This document shows, piece by piece, positions 47,030 to 58,128 of a stretch of 64,000 nt of DNA. Numbering within the stretch: the stretch's first letter is position 1; every line of letters starts with the position of its first letter. The DNA comes from Euphorbia lathyris (Eukaryota > Streptophyta > Magnoliopsida > Malpighiales > Euphorbiaceae): NCBI RefSeq assembly GCF_963576675.1, contig NC_088910.1, positions 26,600,531-26,664,530 of the forward strand. The letters run 5' to 3'. The notes beneath the pieces were generated by a model. It had not been told where the DNA came from. It saw nothing but the letters and a program-made list of their open reading frames with translations, and did no database searches. Made by a program: the position numbers and the translations under genes.

Positions 47030-47132
47030 CCTGACGGGGGAGTTCACTTAATCAAGAAGGTCAACTATCACGGGGGAGCTCAACGCTGAGTTCCTTGCTG
47101 ATTAGTTTTGCCAACATCAAAATGGGGGAGTT
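47030..47132 (+). other. Three polypurine tracts of the plus-strand Sirevirus
   Basis: GACGGGGGAGTTC near 47034, CACGGGGGAGCTC near 47070 and AATGGGGGAGTT ending at the LTR edge 47132. Multiple PPTs are a Sirevirus hallmark. Confidence 0.82.
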
Positions 47133-48483
47133 TGTTGAAACACCTTTCCACAAGATTTTGATTTGACAAAATTAATTAAGTGAAATTAAATATTCTACAA
47201 CACACTAAGTTTAAATGCTTTGATTTATTGTTACTAATGTGTTTGTTCAATGTTGAGTTTATAATTTATTATAAGACATAAAGATCATAAGGCTCAAGCC
47301 CTATATGGAAGTCAAGGCCCAAGTCAAACAAGCCCAAGATCACTCAGCCCGCGTATTTCAAAACGCTGTCGTTGAAGTGATGAAATGCATGCTGAGCAAA
47401 GAAGGATCCAGAAGATCCACGTAGACAACTTCGGCTAGAAGCTGCTGAGCTGTCTCGACAAAACGTACAAGATAGCCGCTGACCACAAGACAGCTTCCAG
47501 ACAAAGTATTTCCTCTTTTAGTAAAGATCAGAAGACGCAGCAAGCTGTCTGGTTGACGTTACCTAAAATGGAGGAACATACTGTCACACTGACCGAAGAA
47601 CAGAAGATGCTGGAATTTGATTGGCCAAGAGAACTGCTGACAGACTGAATGAAAATGACCTGTAGCCGTTTCCCTCCAATGGTTATTTCGAAATTCGAAA
47701 TAACCAGAAGCTCTCACAGCTCTCTATAAATAGAGCATTCAGAATCCACATTCAGTAGAGAACTTTGAGCTAAAGCCGTTACGCTGACCAAACGTGTATA
47801 AAAGTTCTCCATCAAAAGCAAAGCAAATTCTTACACTACAAGCTTATTCATTTGTGTAAAAGTCTAGAGTGATTGATCCTCAATCATCTAAGGTGTTCTA
47901 GCAATTGTTGTTTAGGACAAATCTTAATCATTTCTAGGAATAGAAAGGAGAAGCTAAGTACTCGGTTTTAGTACTTAGTGAATTAGAATAGAAGTGAGTA
48001 GAGGTATAGAGGAAGGTACTCTTGTTATACTCAGCTTCTGACTTGTAAAGGGTTTTCGAGTCTCTACCTTTAAAGAGCTCAGTAGTGAATTGGAAATCTC
48101 GGAACGTGTTCTGGGGACAGGACGCAGGCTTAGAAGAAGCCGAACCTGGATAACTCCGCTGAGTGAAGTATTTCTAACCCTTAACTCCTTAATATATTGC
48201 TTGCTTAAAACAAACTAAAACTGACCAAGTAAAAGAGGTCAAGCTGAGTTGTGCGCTACCAACGAGTTAGTTCAGGAATAGACTCTAAGTGCTATTTCTT
48301 GACCTAAGCAACGAAGCTGACCTAGTCACTAGTTGACTAAGCCAGTGTCTTGCTGATTGCTAAGTGCCGCTGTTACATAATCTTTTCTCAAAGGAAAGAA
48401 ATCTTCCCTAATCATTTTAAAAAGGTAAAATAGTTCCTAACCCCCCCTTGGAACTATATTTGCAACCTTATAAGGGACCAACA
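47133..48483 (+). repeat. 3' LTR of the plus-strand Sirevirus
   Basis: 1351 bp. It carries the complete palindrome missing from the 5' copy. Confidence 0.92.
47681..47732 (+). promoter_or_regulatory. Sirevirus U3 palindrome and TATA box
   Basis: A perfect 25-bp palindrome centred on TTTCGAAATTCGAAA (47681-47705) lies 19 bp before TATAAATA (47725-47732). The minus-strand element has a near-perfect version at 30295-30319 and 57414-57438, also next to its TATA box. Confidence 0.7.
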
Positions 48484-48488
48484 CAAGC

Positions 48489-49098
48489 AAGCCAAGTTCC
48501 TCCACAACCCTCTAGCTCACGAGATGAGGTTCTGTCCCTTTTGAAAGGAATATCAGCCCGACTTACAATCAACGAGGAGGTTTGCAAGGACTTGAGCAAC
48601 CAATTGGCTCAAATAAACCATGAGATGCAAGAGCAATCCCGAGATGCTCTCCCAGGCATAAAGGAAAACATAGAAATCCCACAAAGGGAATCAGCTCAAG
48701 CCATCTCCTTGAGGAATGACAAAAAGGTAGAACGAAGTCCACTATCACATGCATCACTCGAGGTAAGTGAGGAACCGGAAGCGGTAAGCAACCCCGGTTC
48801 AAAATTTGAAATTCTAAATCATGTGATAGAGATAAAAGATCAAATCAAAACTTGTGTATCTCAACTACCTTTTCCTCAAAAATTAGAAAAGTTTAGGTTT
48901 GCTTCATGCTCAGAAGTTTTCATTCTCTTCGACCTACCAAGAGAATCCAAAAGGGAGCAAACCAAACTTTTTCATAATATGTTTAAATTCGACCTCCTGC
49001 TTTCATTAAACTTATTAGAGGCTCTTAATCCGTTTTGTAGGTACGGGTTATTTCTCAAGGAGTTCGAGTTCCTAATGCGAGTAGAAGCTTACACCTAG
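48489..49098 (+). CDS. LARD-B ORF, C-terminal part, conserved with LARD-A
   Basis: After the Sirevirus and one duplication copy, the frame from 37088 continues without shift to TAG 49096-49098, about 202 codons. It has a coiled-coil-like stretch (LLKGISARLTINEEVCKDL, LSNQLAQINHEM), an acidic/Ser-rich middle and the shared C terminus (FDLPRESKREQTKLF, NPFCRYGLF, EAYT). Function is unknown. It is cut from its N-terminal part by the insertion, so not functional as it stands. Confidence 0.65.
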
Positions 49099-49141
49099 GA
49101 AGGAACTCCATGTCGAGCTAACCGACTATAAAGTAGCGCTT

Positions 49142-49159
49142 CTTGGGAGGTAACCCAAG
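49142..49159 (+). other. Conserved hairpin after the LARD-B ORF
   Basis: CTTGGGAGGTAACCCAAG, 6-bp stem, 43 nt after the stop codon. The preceding bases (TCGAGCTAACCGACTATAAA and GTAGCGCTT) also match LARD-A. Confidence 0.7.
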
Positions 49160-50791
49160 TTTGGATTAAACTTTTTCTAGGTTTGTTTTTCTTTTTAATT
49201 CAATTATAGATTTCTGTTTTTAACTTTGGTTAGTAAGTTGTCTTCTCCACCCTAACTTTTTGCACATGCGCTTGATGGTTTTAGATGCAATGTTGGAACT
49301 TATTGCATATTTTAAGTGTGAGGAGGAGGGGTAGACAAACTTACAAAAATTTGTATAATTTTTAAATTTTTGTGGCGTCATGTCTAGTTTAGTTTAGCGT
49401 TTTCGGGTTTTATTTATGTTTTTGCATGTTTAGGACCTAAAACCGTGAACCTCCTTCGAATCTAAACTTCGTTATTTGTCCTTGAGGGCTGAGAACCGAA
49501 TCTAAGATTGCATGACAACTAGTTTAGGTGTAGGACACAATCCTTGTATCTGTAAGAGCATGAGCTAAAGTTTGCATTTAGACCCTACTTTTGAAGAAAT
49601 GCTTAAATCATTACTTAGGTAGATAACTTAAGAATTGAAGGCATGTGATGTTGAACTTGAGTTTGGGGAAAACTAGTAAACACAAAATTGAAACCCAAAG
49701 AATTGTGAGTTGAATTTGAGCCTAAGAGCGAACATCAAAAAGCTCTTTTTCTTGACATTTTTGTGTGAATGCTTTAACTTGTGGAAAGATTACAGATTTT
49801 GCACCTAATACTGTGTTGAACCTACATGCAATGATTTGAGATGATAAACGATGAATCATCCTCATTAGAATTAACCCTTTTTATTTACCTTATTTTCTCT
49901 TTTTCATCCACTTTAGGAAGCCCCTTTGAGCCTATATTTTTGTAGTTTATAGATTTTTCTTTCGTTCTAACCTATTTTTGCAAACCACAACTTGGTTTGC
50001 TACTTAACCCAAAATTTTTGCAAAGCTCAAATTGAGCCTTTGTTTTCTTCTAGCGCTTTTTCTTTGTTTATGGCATTATAGTAGCAAGCCAAAAGGCTAA
50101 GAAGTGAATGAGCATCACTATCCAAAAAAAAGGGGAAGAAGAGAAAAAAAGAAAAAAAGAAAAGAAAAGAAAAGAGACGAACTAAAAGGGGAGAACTTCA
50201 TCCCCCAGTTCTTTAAATCAAAACGTCTCAAGAAAACATCCCAAAAAGAGAATAATGGATGAATAAAAAGCTCAATCACTTCATATTTGCTAAAGCCATT
50301 TGAACTTTGTTTTTCTAGCGCTAGAACTATTAACCCTTGTTGTACCTTTAACCCTCTAACCACATTACAACCCAAATTCGAGGCTGTTTTTGATATCATC
50401 GGAATCATATAGCATAGTAGAGGAACTCGGATGAACGTGCAAAATCAACGTAATCCTAAGCAAGAACATAAGCCGAGAGTAAACACTTTAGCCACCAAAA
50501 TTGTGTGAATTGAGTGAACTACCTATGGTGAGGTGTTTTACTTAGCGATCCCCTCAAGCTCGTTTAATTGAACATGTGTCCTTTTGCTTAAAACTATGGC
50601 CTATGATAATTGAAATGCGGCTTTTGGATATCGTGTCTCTACTTTGTATTTCCGAATGCATGTAATTACAGATGCTCGAAATTGTGTCAAGCACCTAGTC
50701 AAACCGGGAGGTTTTCTAGCTTGCTTGTGATTGCGGGTTTAGTTTTTTTAGTTTACTTGGGGACAAGTAAAGTTTTAAGTGCGAGGAGGTT
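49160..50791 (+). other. Non-coding interior of LARD-B
   Basis: No gene is supported. It includes a purine tract of AAAAG/GAAAA repeats (about 50125-50180), and near the end TTTACTTGGGGACAAGTAAAG (about 50753-50773, split here only by description) followed by the PPT GCGAGGAGGTT. Confidence 0.6.
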
Positions 50792-51826
50792 TGATAGGGG
50801 TAAAAAACCCCTATCTTTGGGTACGGTTTTAGGACGGGTTTTAGCATTATTTAGTTAATAAGCGAGCATTTCTCGCATTTAAATGCTTTTGTGTGAGTTA
50901 GTTAGGAATTGGAAACGTTTTGTTTATTTTTCGTTGTTTAGGCTCGTTTTATGACCAATTTAGGCAATTACGGCCAAAATAGCATGCATAGTATAATTCT
51001 GTTATCTTTTGAAGCTAATTGGTCCGTCAAAAGTCGCACCAAACGAAGCGTTTGCTCAAAATAAGTGATTGGCTGGTCAATTTAGCCTTTGGACTAATGT
51101 TATCTGGAGTTTCTGTACATGCGCAGGTATAAGTTCGGACGAAAAAGGCATCGACGGCAGTCGGCAAGCACATGGGGGCATATCGGGCAAGAATGCTCGA
51201 CGAGCGGGCCTCCGTAGGCCATGCCTGCTCGCCGAGCAGGCCGCCAGAGGCCTGCTCGCCGAGCAGGGCGCTGCTCGTCGCGAGTAGCACCTGCTCGCCG
51301 AGCAGCTCGCCCTGCTCGGCGAGCAGACCTACGGGAATTGGTCAAAAAGACCAATTCCGCCCCCACGATGCCACGACGGACCCCACGACTTCTTACCTGC
51401 ATAAGGACACAAAAATAGGTCAAAAAGAGGGCCGAGCCACGCCTATAAATAGAGTTTTTCCAATGTAATTTAGTATCTTTTATCTTTGTAATTTTCTTAG
51501 CTTTTCATCTTGAGAAATCCTCTCCACCTCCTCCATATCCTTCAAAACTCCATTGAAGACACCTCCGAAGCTCCGTTCATCGAGGATTAGAATCAGATAA
51601 CTTAGCTAGGAATAGTATAATTCAACCTAGGAGTAGATTAACTTAGAAAAAACCAACTCAAAACCCCCTAAGCCTAGATAACACCTGAAACCGAGTAACT
51701 CGATACTTGCAGAAATAAATCCTGTGGACGATAACCTGGACTTAACTAGAAATTTATTACTTGATAACGACGGGGTACACTTATCCCTTAGTGAGTCTTC
51801 ATCCCAACTTAGGTGAAGGCGCATCA
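50792..51826 (+). repeat. 3' LTR of LARD-B, internally deleted
   Basis: 1035 bp. It matches the 5' LTR except for a deletion of about 550 bp joining the equivalents of about 35575 and 36125, with only about 2 bp of shared sequence at the joint. The LTR-start hairpin is kept. Confidence 0.9.
51194..51327. promoter_or_regulatory. Cluster of CTGCTCGCCGAGCAG palindromes in the 3' LTR of LARD-B
   Basis: Four clean copies and one disrupted copy (GCTCGTCGCGAGTAG) lie upstream of TATAAATAG near 51445. Copy number and order differ slightly from the 5' LTR. Confidence 0.62.
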
Positions 51827-51915
51827 GTTGCTCAGCTTAAGATAAACACACAGCATGCAATAGCATAAATCATTCAGCATGGTAATTCACTCAGCATGCA
51901 TACTATACTTGAAAT

Positions 51916-54900
51916 TTATTGAAGAGGATTAAACATACCAATGGCTTCTCTAAGTATGTTGAATTGCTCACGAGCCAGTGGCTTTGTGAAGATATCAGCA
52001 AGCTGCTCATCCGTTGGGACATAGGTCAGCTTGATCTCTCCCTTGAGTACGTGATCTCTGATGAAGTGATGTCTTATGCTGACATGCTTCATCCTACTGT
52101 GCTGGATCGGGTTCTTTGATAAGTCAATGGCACTTTTGTTGTCACATTTGACTTCAATTGTCTTGGTCTGAACGCCAAAATCTTCAAGCTGTTGCTTAAT
52201 CCATAGGACTTGAGCAACACAGCTTCCAGCAGCAATGTACTCAGCTTTAGTGGTTGACAGGGCTACTGACGCCTGCTTCTTATTGAACCAGGACACAAGA
52301 CAGCTCCCAAGGAAGTGGCATCCTCCTGAGGTGCTTTTTCGTTCAAGCTTGTCTCGTCCGTAGTCAGCGTCAGTGTATCCAATGAGTGTGAAGTCATGAG
52401 TATTGGGATACCACAAACCTGCATTCACTGAGCCTTGCAAATATCTAAGGATTCTTTTTACAGCTATGTAATGAGATTCCTTAGGGTTAGATTGATATCT
52501 AGCACAATAACATACCGAGAACTGAATGTCCGGCCTACTAGCAGTTAAGTAAAGTAGAGAACCAATCATACCTCGGTACAATCTGCTGTCTACTGACTTA
52601 CCATTCTTATCAGCGCAGAGGACAGTGTCAGTGCCCATTGGGGTAGATATTGACTTACAATTCTCAAGTTCATACTTCTTCAATATCTCCTTAGCATACT
52701 TAGTTTGACTAATGAAGATGCCATTTTTCCCTTGTTTGATTTGAAGTCCAAGGAAGAAATTGAGTTCTCCCATCATTGACATTTCAAACTCAGTCTGCAT
52801 CTGCTTACTAAATTCCTTGCACATTGACTCGTTAGTGGCACAAAAAATAATGTCATCAACATATATTTGAGCCAGCAGGGTATCTTTGCCCTTCCTCTTA
52901 ATGAATAAGGTTGTATCAGCTTTACCTCTGACATAATTTCTAGTCAGCAGGAAACTGGTCAGCCTCTCATACCAAGCACGTGGTGCTTGCTTGAGGCCAT
53001 ACAGAGCCTTTTTGAGCTTATAAACGTGGTTTGGGAATTTAGGATCCTCAAACCCTAGAGGCTGATTAACATAAACTTCCTCGTTTATAACTCCATTAAG
53101 GAAAACACTCTTAACATCCATTTGAAACAGTTTAAAGTTCATATAGCTTGCATATGCACATAAATTCTAATAGCCTCTAGCCTTGCCACTGGGGCAAAGG
53201 TCTCACCGTAGTCAATACCTTCTTACTGACTGTAGCCCTGAGCTACAAGTCTTGCTTTGTTTCTGACCACGTTCCCTTGTTCATCCAGTTTGTTGCGGAA
53301 GACCCATCTTGTTCCTATGGTCTTCTGGCTTCTTGGTTTTGGCACTAGATCCCATACTTCATTTCGTCTGAACTGATCAAGTTCTTCTTGCATTGCATTC
53401 ATCCAGAATTCATCATACTCAGCTTCAGCGAAATTCTTTGGCTCCTGGATAGAAACGAATGCTACGTTGCTGAGGTATCTCCTGAGTTGATTCCTCGTCA
53501 TCAGGGTATTCTCAGCGGCATCAAGAATGGCACTCTCTGAGTGACCTCTTGGTATCCTGATCTCCTTTGGTAGATTGATGTCTTGCGCTGGTTGTGTTTC
53601 AACAATCTCTGCAGGTGTAGATTGGTCAGTGAAAGTAATTTGAGTTTCACTTTTACCTTTGGTCAGCCCTTGAGGAAATGACTCAGCGGCAGTTTCTTGG
53701 TCAGCGGGTGCTGAGTGTGGATCATCCTCGGTCAGCGGATGGTATCTTCCTGCAGGGTTAGTTTCATCGAACTCAACATGTACTGACTCTTCTAAGACTT
53801 GAGTTCGTTTATTGAAAACTCTGTATGCTTTGCTGTTTGTTGAGTAGCCTAAAAAGATAGCCTCATCAGCTTTTGAGTCAAACTTAGCTAAGCTGTCTTT
53901 AGTATTCAAGATAAAGCATTTACAACCAAAGGCACGAAAGTATCCAATGTTGGGCTTTCGTCCTTTCCAAAGTTCATAGGGGGTTTTCTTTAGTATAGGT
54001 CTAACTAGAGCCCTATTAAGAATATAGCATGCTGTGTTGATAGCTTCTCCCCAAAAGTACTTTGGAAGTCTATGCTCACTCAGCATTGTCCTGGCTATTT
54101 CAACCAAGGTTCTGTTTTTCCTTTCAACAACCCCATTTTGTTGAGGCATTCTAGGAGCAGAGAAATTATGGTCAATGCCGTTGGTTTCACAGAATTCAAC
54201 AAACTGTTAGTTCTTGAATTCTCCACCATTATCACTTCGGATGTGAGCTAACTTAAGGTCTTTATCATTTTCAAGTTTTCTTACTAAATTTGAAAACGCC
54301 TCAAAGGTTTCATCCTTGCTACTCAGCAAGATAATCCAAGTGTACCGAGAAAAGTCATCTACAATGACCAAGGAAAATCTTCTTCCACCCAAGCTCAGCG
54401 GCTGGACGGGACCGAAGAGATCCAAGTGTAGTAACTCTAATGGATGCTTAGTTGAGACAATGTTTATACTATGAAAAGATTGTTTGGTTTGTTTTCCAGC
54501 TTGGCAAGCGTGGCATAATTGATCTTTTTCAAACTTAATTTCTGGCAGTCCCTCAACCAATTGCTTTCTTGCTAATTTGGCCAGGAGGTCCATGCTTACA
54601 TGACCAAGTCTCATGTGCCATAGCCATGAATTTTCTTCCTTTGACACTAAGCATATAGTTTTTGAAAACTTCTTTTCTAAGTTCAGCATAAAGACATTAT
54701 CAATACGAGGGGCAGTTAAAATTAACTCATTTGTTTTACCCTCGAATATTTTACATCCAGTGTCATCAAATATAACTTTTCTCCCATTGTCACATAGCTG
54801 AGCTACGCTGAGTAAGTTATATTTGAGTCCGCTGACTAGGGAGACTGACTCAATAGTAGGATTACCACCGATGGTTCCTGACCCTACTATCTTACCCTTC

Positions 54901-55043
54901 TTGTTGTCTCCAAAACTTACACTTCCTCCTCGTTTACGCACAAACGTGATGAACTGAGTTTCATCACCAGTCATATGCCTCGAGCATGCGCTGTCAATAT
55001 ACCACATCTTTGACTTCTCAGCACACCTCAGGCTTACCTGCAA
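51916..55043 (-). pseudogene. pol: Sirevirus pol, minus strand, broken
   Basis: Segments 55043-54207 (protease [13 protein letters not shown] and first part of integrase), 54149-53223 (rest of integrase, start of reverse transcriptase) and 53142-51916 (YVDDIIFC, RNase H) align with the intact pol at 40228-43362. Stops replace Gln after GGEFKN (near 54205) and after QGYSQ (near 53224). One base is missing near 53168, shifting the frame. The catalytic region reads YVDDIIFC, with Cys for the usual Gly after it. Start context is TTGCAGGTAAG, with no ATG. Confidence 0.92.
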
Positions 55044-55048
55044 TATAG

Positions 55049-56594
55049 CTAGTTGCTTTTAGGTACCCAATTCTTTTTGGGTCCTTCCTTGTTAGGTTCA
55101 ACAGGTAAAGCATCATATTTCATTTTATGACGACATACTTGGACAGTATGTCCATTCTTTCCACAGAAGTCACAGCTGACCTTCCGTTTAGGATGTCTCA
55201 CTGACTGGTCAGCACCCCAGTGCTGAGCGTGCTAGCACACCTTTGTGGTGTGTCCTTTCTTCCCACAGAAGTCACACTGGACATTCCGCTGAGGACTCCA
55301 TCTCTGCTGACTAGTACTTCGGTACACAGTATTCAGAGGAATATTTCTTTTATTCGGAACCTTAAGCTGGTTCTGAATTGATGTGACATCCTTTCTCAGT
55401 TTCTTAGAATCTGATTGGACCTCAGAGACAAACTTTTGCATAATTTCTATATTACTATGCAAAGTTGAGTTGTCCTGGAGAAGATATCGAAGGTCACTCA
55501 GTTTGACCTCCTCAACCTGGTCACATCGCCTGCTGAGTGCTCTAACCTTTTTATTACACTTTTTGACAAGTGTGTAGAGGTCACTCAGGGCATTAACCAT
55601 TTCATTTCTGAGCAGTGGTAGTGATAATACCTCAGTTGAGTGTTCCTCATCGTCCGATGCAATAGAGGGGTCAGCATGCTCAGAAACACATGGCTCAGCA
55701 AGTTCGTCAGCCATGAAACAAATCTTTGCTGACTCAGTGGCATCAGCTTCTGATGATGAAGACTCATCACTGTCGCTCCAAGTTGCCACCATTGCCTTCT
55801 TGCTGTTCTTTCTTTCTTTCCTGAACGTGGGACACCTTGACTTGATATGGCCAGTTTGATGACATTCAAAGCATGTAATGGGCTTTGAGCTGTCCTTCTT
55901 GTACTTGTTGTCGCTGGACTCAGCTTTGTACTTATCAAACTTTTTGTAAGGCTTCTTAGAATATTTGTCATTCTTTCTGAACAGCCTCTTCATCTTTCTA
56001 GTGAACATAGCCATTTCTTCATCGTCTGTTGAGCTCCCATCAGTGGAGTCAGCTTTCATGACAAGAGACTTTTGCTTCTTGTCTTCAGACTTCTCCTTCA
56101 CCTCGAAGTTCTTCATTGATATCTCGTGGGTCAGCAGCGAGCCAATGAGTTCATCATACTTGTAGGTGGTTAAGTCTTGAGCTTCCTCAACAGCAGTTTT
56201 CTTTGCTTGCCAGCTTTTAGGAAGACTCCTAAGAATCTTCTTGACTTTCTCTTCCTCAGTGAAGATCTTTCCAAGTCTCTTGAGCTCGTTGATGATGTTT
56301 GTGAACCTTGCGTTCATGTTAGAGATTCCTTCATCATCATTCATTTCAAACAGCTCGTATAACCTCATGTGCTGGTTGACCTTGGATTCCTTCACCTTGT
56401 TGGTTCCTTCGTAGGTGACCTCCAGCTTCTTCCAGATCTCCTGCGCTGACTCACAACCTGAAATTTTTCATTCTATTCTTCCAAAATGTATAGTTAGACC
56501 TGAAGAATAGAGGAGGCCGAGTTATGGACAGACCCTCAGGCAAAATCTGAGTTGTCAGATTTCCTGGGAGAAACCGAGTGCTGTTCTCAGCCAT
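55049..56594 (-). pseudogene. gag: Sirevirus gag, minus strand, broken
   Basis: The start ATG is at 56594 (MAENSTRFLPGN). A deletion of roughly 200 bp at about 56462 removes the middle of the gag core and shifts the frame. From 56395 the frame is open for 387 codons with CFECHQTGHIKSRC and CDFCGKKGHTTKVC, then a TAG replaces Trp at 55232-55234, and the same frame continues with the third knuckle to the stop at 55049-55051. Confidence 0.88.
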
Positions 56595-56642
56595 AGTGGG
56601 GATCAGCTCAAGGTAGTTAAACCTTGCACAGTGAGCTTTTAA

Positions 56643-56654
56643 GCTCTGATACCA
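56643..56654 (-). other. Primer-binding site of the minus-strand Sirevirus
   Basis: The minus strand reads TGGTATCAGAGC, 2 nt from the LTR edge at 56657. Confidence 0.92.
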
Positions 56655-56656
56655 CT

Positions 56657-57981
56657 TGTTGGTCCCTTCTAACGTGACAAGTTAGTTCCAAGGGGAGGGG
56701 ATAGGAACTATTTAAAATTTTGTCCGTTAAGGCTGACTTCTTTTCTTATGAAAAGGTTTACACAGCATCACTAAGTAGATTCAGGACACAAGCTTAGTCA
56801 ACTTGTGACTAAGTCTGCTTCTTTACTTGAGTCAGGAAATAGCACTTAGAGTCTATTCCTGAACTCAGCTTCTTAGTAGACTTGACTCAGCGTGAGTTCT
56901 TTACTTAGTCAGTTTTATAGCAAGCAATATATATTAAAGGAGTTTAAGGGTTAGAAAGATATTACTCAGCAGACTTATCCTGGTTCGGCCTCTCCGCCTA
57001 CGTCCAGTCCCCGGAACTCGTTCCGAGCTTTTTGAATTCTCTACTGAGCTCTTTAAAGGTAGAGCACGAAACCTTTTACAGATATAAGCTGAGTATAACA
57101 AGAGTACCTTCCTCTATACCTCTACTCACTCCTATATCTACCGCTGAGTACTATAACCGAGTACTCAACCTCTCCTTTCTATTCTTCTAGAAATGATAAA
57201 GTGTTTGCCCTAAACAACAATTGTTAAGACACTTTAGATGATTGAAAATCACTCTAGAATTTTACACAATAATATGGAAATTGGTGTAAGGTATTTGCTT
57301 TGCTTTTCTCACAGAAACTTCAAGTATGAATTTGGTCAGCGTTTCGACTAATTGAAGATCTGCATCGATTGAAGCAAATGGATGGCCTTTATATAGTGAC
57401 ACTTGAGGCACCTGGTCATTTCGAATTTCGAAATAACCGTTGGAGGGAAACGACTTCCTGTAGTTATCACTCTGGGCGTGCTCAGCGTCGTTGGCCAATA
57501 GGATTCACGCATCTTCTGTCTTCGTCAGTCTTCGGCAGAATGTTTCGACATTTAAGGAAAAGTTCACGAGACAGCTTCCTGCGCCTTCTGAACTTTTCCC
57601 AAAGTAGAAATACTTTGTCTAGAAGTTGAACATTGTCTGCCGCTGTCCAAACTGCATTGTCGTCCAACTCAGCAGCTTCCACTTGAAGCTTTTGCTTCGA
57701 AGGCTTCTCGATCCTTCTTTTGCTGAGTCGTCGTTTTGCTTGATACGGCTTCGTTTTGAACTCTTGGGCCGAATGGTCTTGATGTGTTGACTTGGGCTTG
57801 ACTTCTACTTTAAAGGCCTTTGGGCTTTTTAATCTTAATGTCTTGTAGACAATTAAACTCAACATTGAACAAACACATTAGTGTAATAAATCAAAGCATT
57901 TAAATTTAATGTGTTAGAATATTTTTATCATTACTTAAATAATTTTGTCAAATCAAAATCATGTGGAAAGGTGTTTCAACA
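56657..57981 (-). repeat. 5' LTR of the minus-strand Sirevirus
   Basis: 1325 bp, partner of 29534-30862. The palindrome is at 57414-57438, with TATATAAA near 57387-57394 on the minus strand. Confidence 0.9.
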
Positions 57982-57986
57982 CCATG

Positions 57987-58123
57987 CTCCACACGACGTG
58001 CGGAATGATTGGCATGCCGTATGGGGTTGTTTTGCCCCCTTTTCTTGCTTGATCGTATGTGCTTCGTTCCTCTTCTGACGCCCCTTGCCCGGACTCGAAT
58101 CCGTGAAGAGATGCTCTGCATCA
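57987..58123 (-). repeat. 5' LTR of the outermost element, second segment
   Basis: CTCCACACGACGTGCGG onward matches copy 1 from about 1415 to 1549 and ends GCATCA, followed by the duplication GTAGA. It contains a palindrome pair (CACACGACGTG and CATGCCGTATG, 23 bp apart). Confidence 0.88.
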
Positions 58124-58128
58124 GTAGA

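Larger units (their letters stand above)
37089..48483 (+). mobile_element. Sirevirus-like Copia element, plus strand, youngest-looking layer
   Basis: The LTRs are at 37089-38420 and 47133-48483, with perfect target duplication CAAGC (37084-37088 and 48484-48488). PBS TGGTATCAGAGC is at 38423-38434. Gag, an intact pol and a long env-like ORF follow, then three PPTs. Length is 11,395 bp, equal to the minus-strand relative after excision. The LTRs are close to identical apart from a 19-bp indel. It is nested deepest and has the best-preserved coding. Confidence 0.94.
34779..51826 (+). mobile_element. LARD-B: non-autonomous Athila/Tat-like LTR element holding a Sirevirus
   Basis: The LTRs are at 34779-36378 and 50792-51826, with perfect target duplication GTTGC (34774-34778 and 51827-51831). 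A tRNA-Asp PBS follows the first LTR in three tandem copies. The PPT-like GCGAGGAGGTT precedes the second. Without the Sirevirus at 37089-48483 it is about 5.6 kb. It has a gag-tail-like ORF and no pol. It shares the LTR-start hairpin, PBS, ORF C terminus, post-ORF hairpin and PPT-proximal motif with LARD-A, but LTR sequences differ. Confidence 0.9.
29534..57981 (-). mobile_element. Sirevirus-like Copia element, minus strand, split by LARD-B
   Basis: The LTRs are at 29534-30862 and 56657-57981, with perfect target duplication CCATG (29529-29533 and 57982-57986). The PBS for initiator-Met tRNA is on the minus strand at 56643-56654. Order in its sense is gag, pol, then a long env-like ORF, as in Sireviruses. 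LARD-B occupies 34779-51826 between pol and env-like. Without LARD-B and its extra duplication the element is 11,395 bp. All three ORFs are broken. It sits 4 bp from the Athila duplication. Confidence 0.92.
64..58123 (-). mobile_element. Outermost Gypsy-like LTR element, non-autonomous, split by about 51 kb of nested insertions
   Basis: The two LTRs are direct repeats (64-1549, and 6169-6858 continued at 57987-58123). In plus orientation they begin TGTTACGG or its mutated form and end GCATCA. The target duplication GTAGA is perfect at 59-63 and 58124-58128. A PBS-like TTGGTATCAGGGC on the minus strand (6154-6167) abuts the 6169 LTR, and a purine-rich tract abuts 1549, so the element reads on the minus strand. 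Removing all insertions leaves about 4.8 kb. A protease-like block is visible but no reverse transcriptase or integrase, so I infer it depended on another element. It is the oldest layer, since everything up to 58123 lies inside it. Confidence 0.85.

Noticed and set aside
50118..50408. 96-codon minus-strand ORF ending in a Phe/Leu/Ser-rich, membrane-like stretch
   Set aside because: It is produced by the AAAAG purine tract and has no counterpart in LARD-A.
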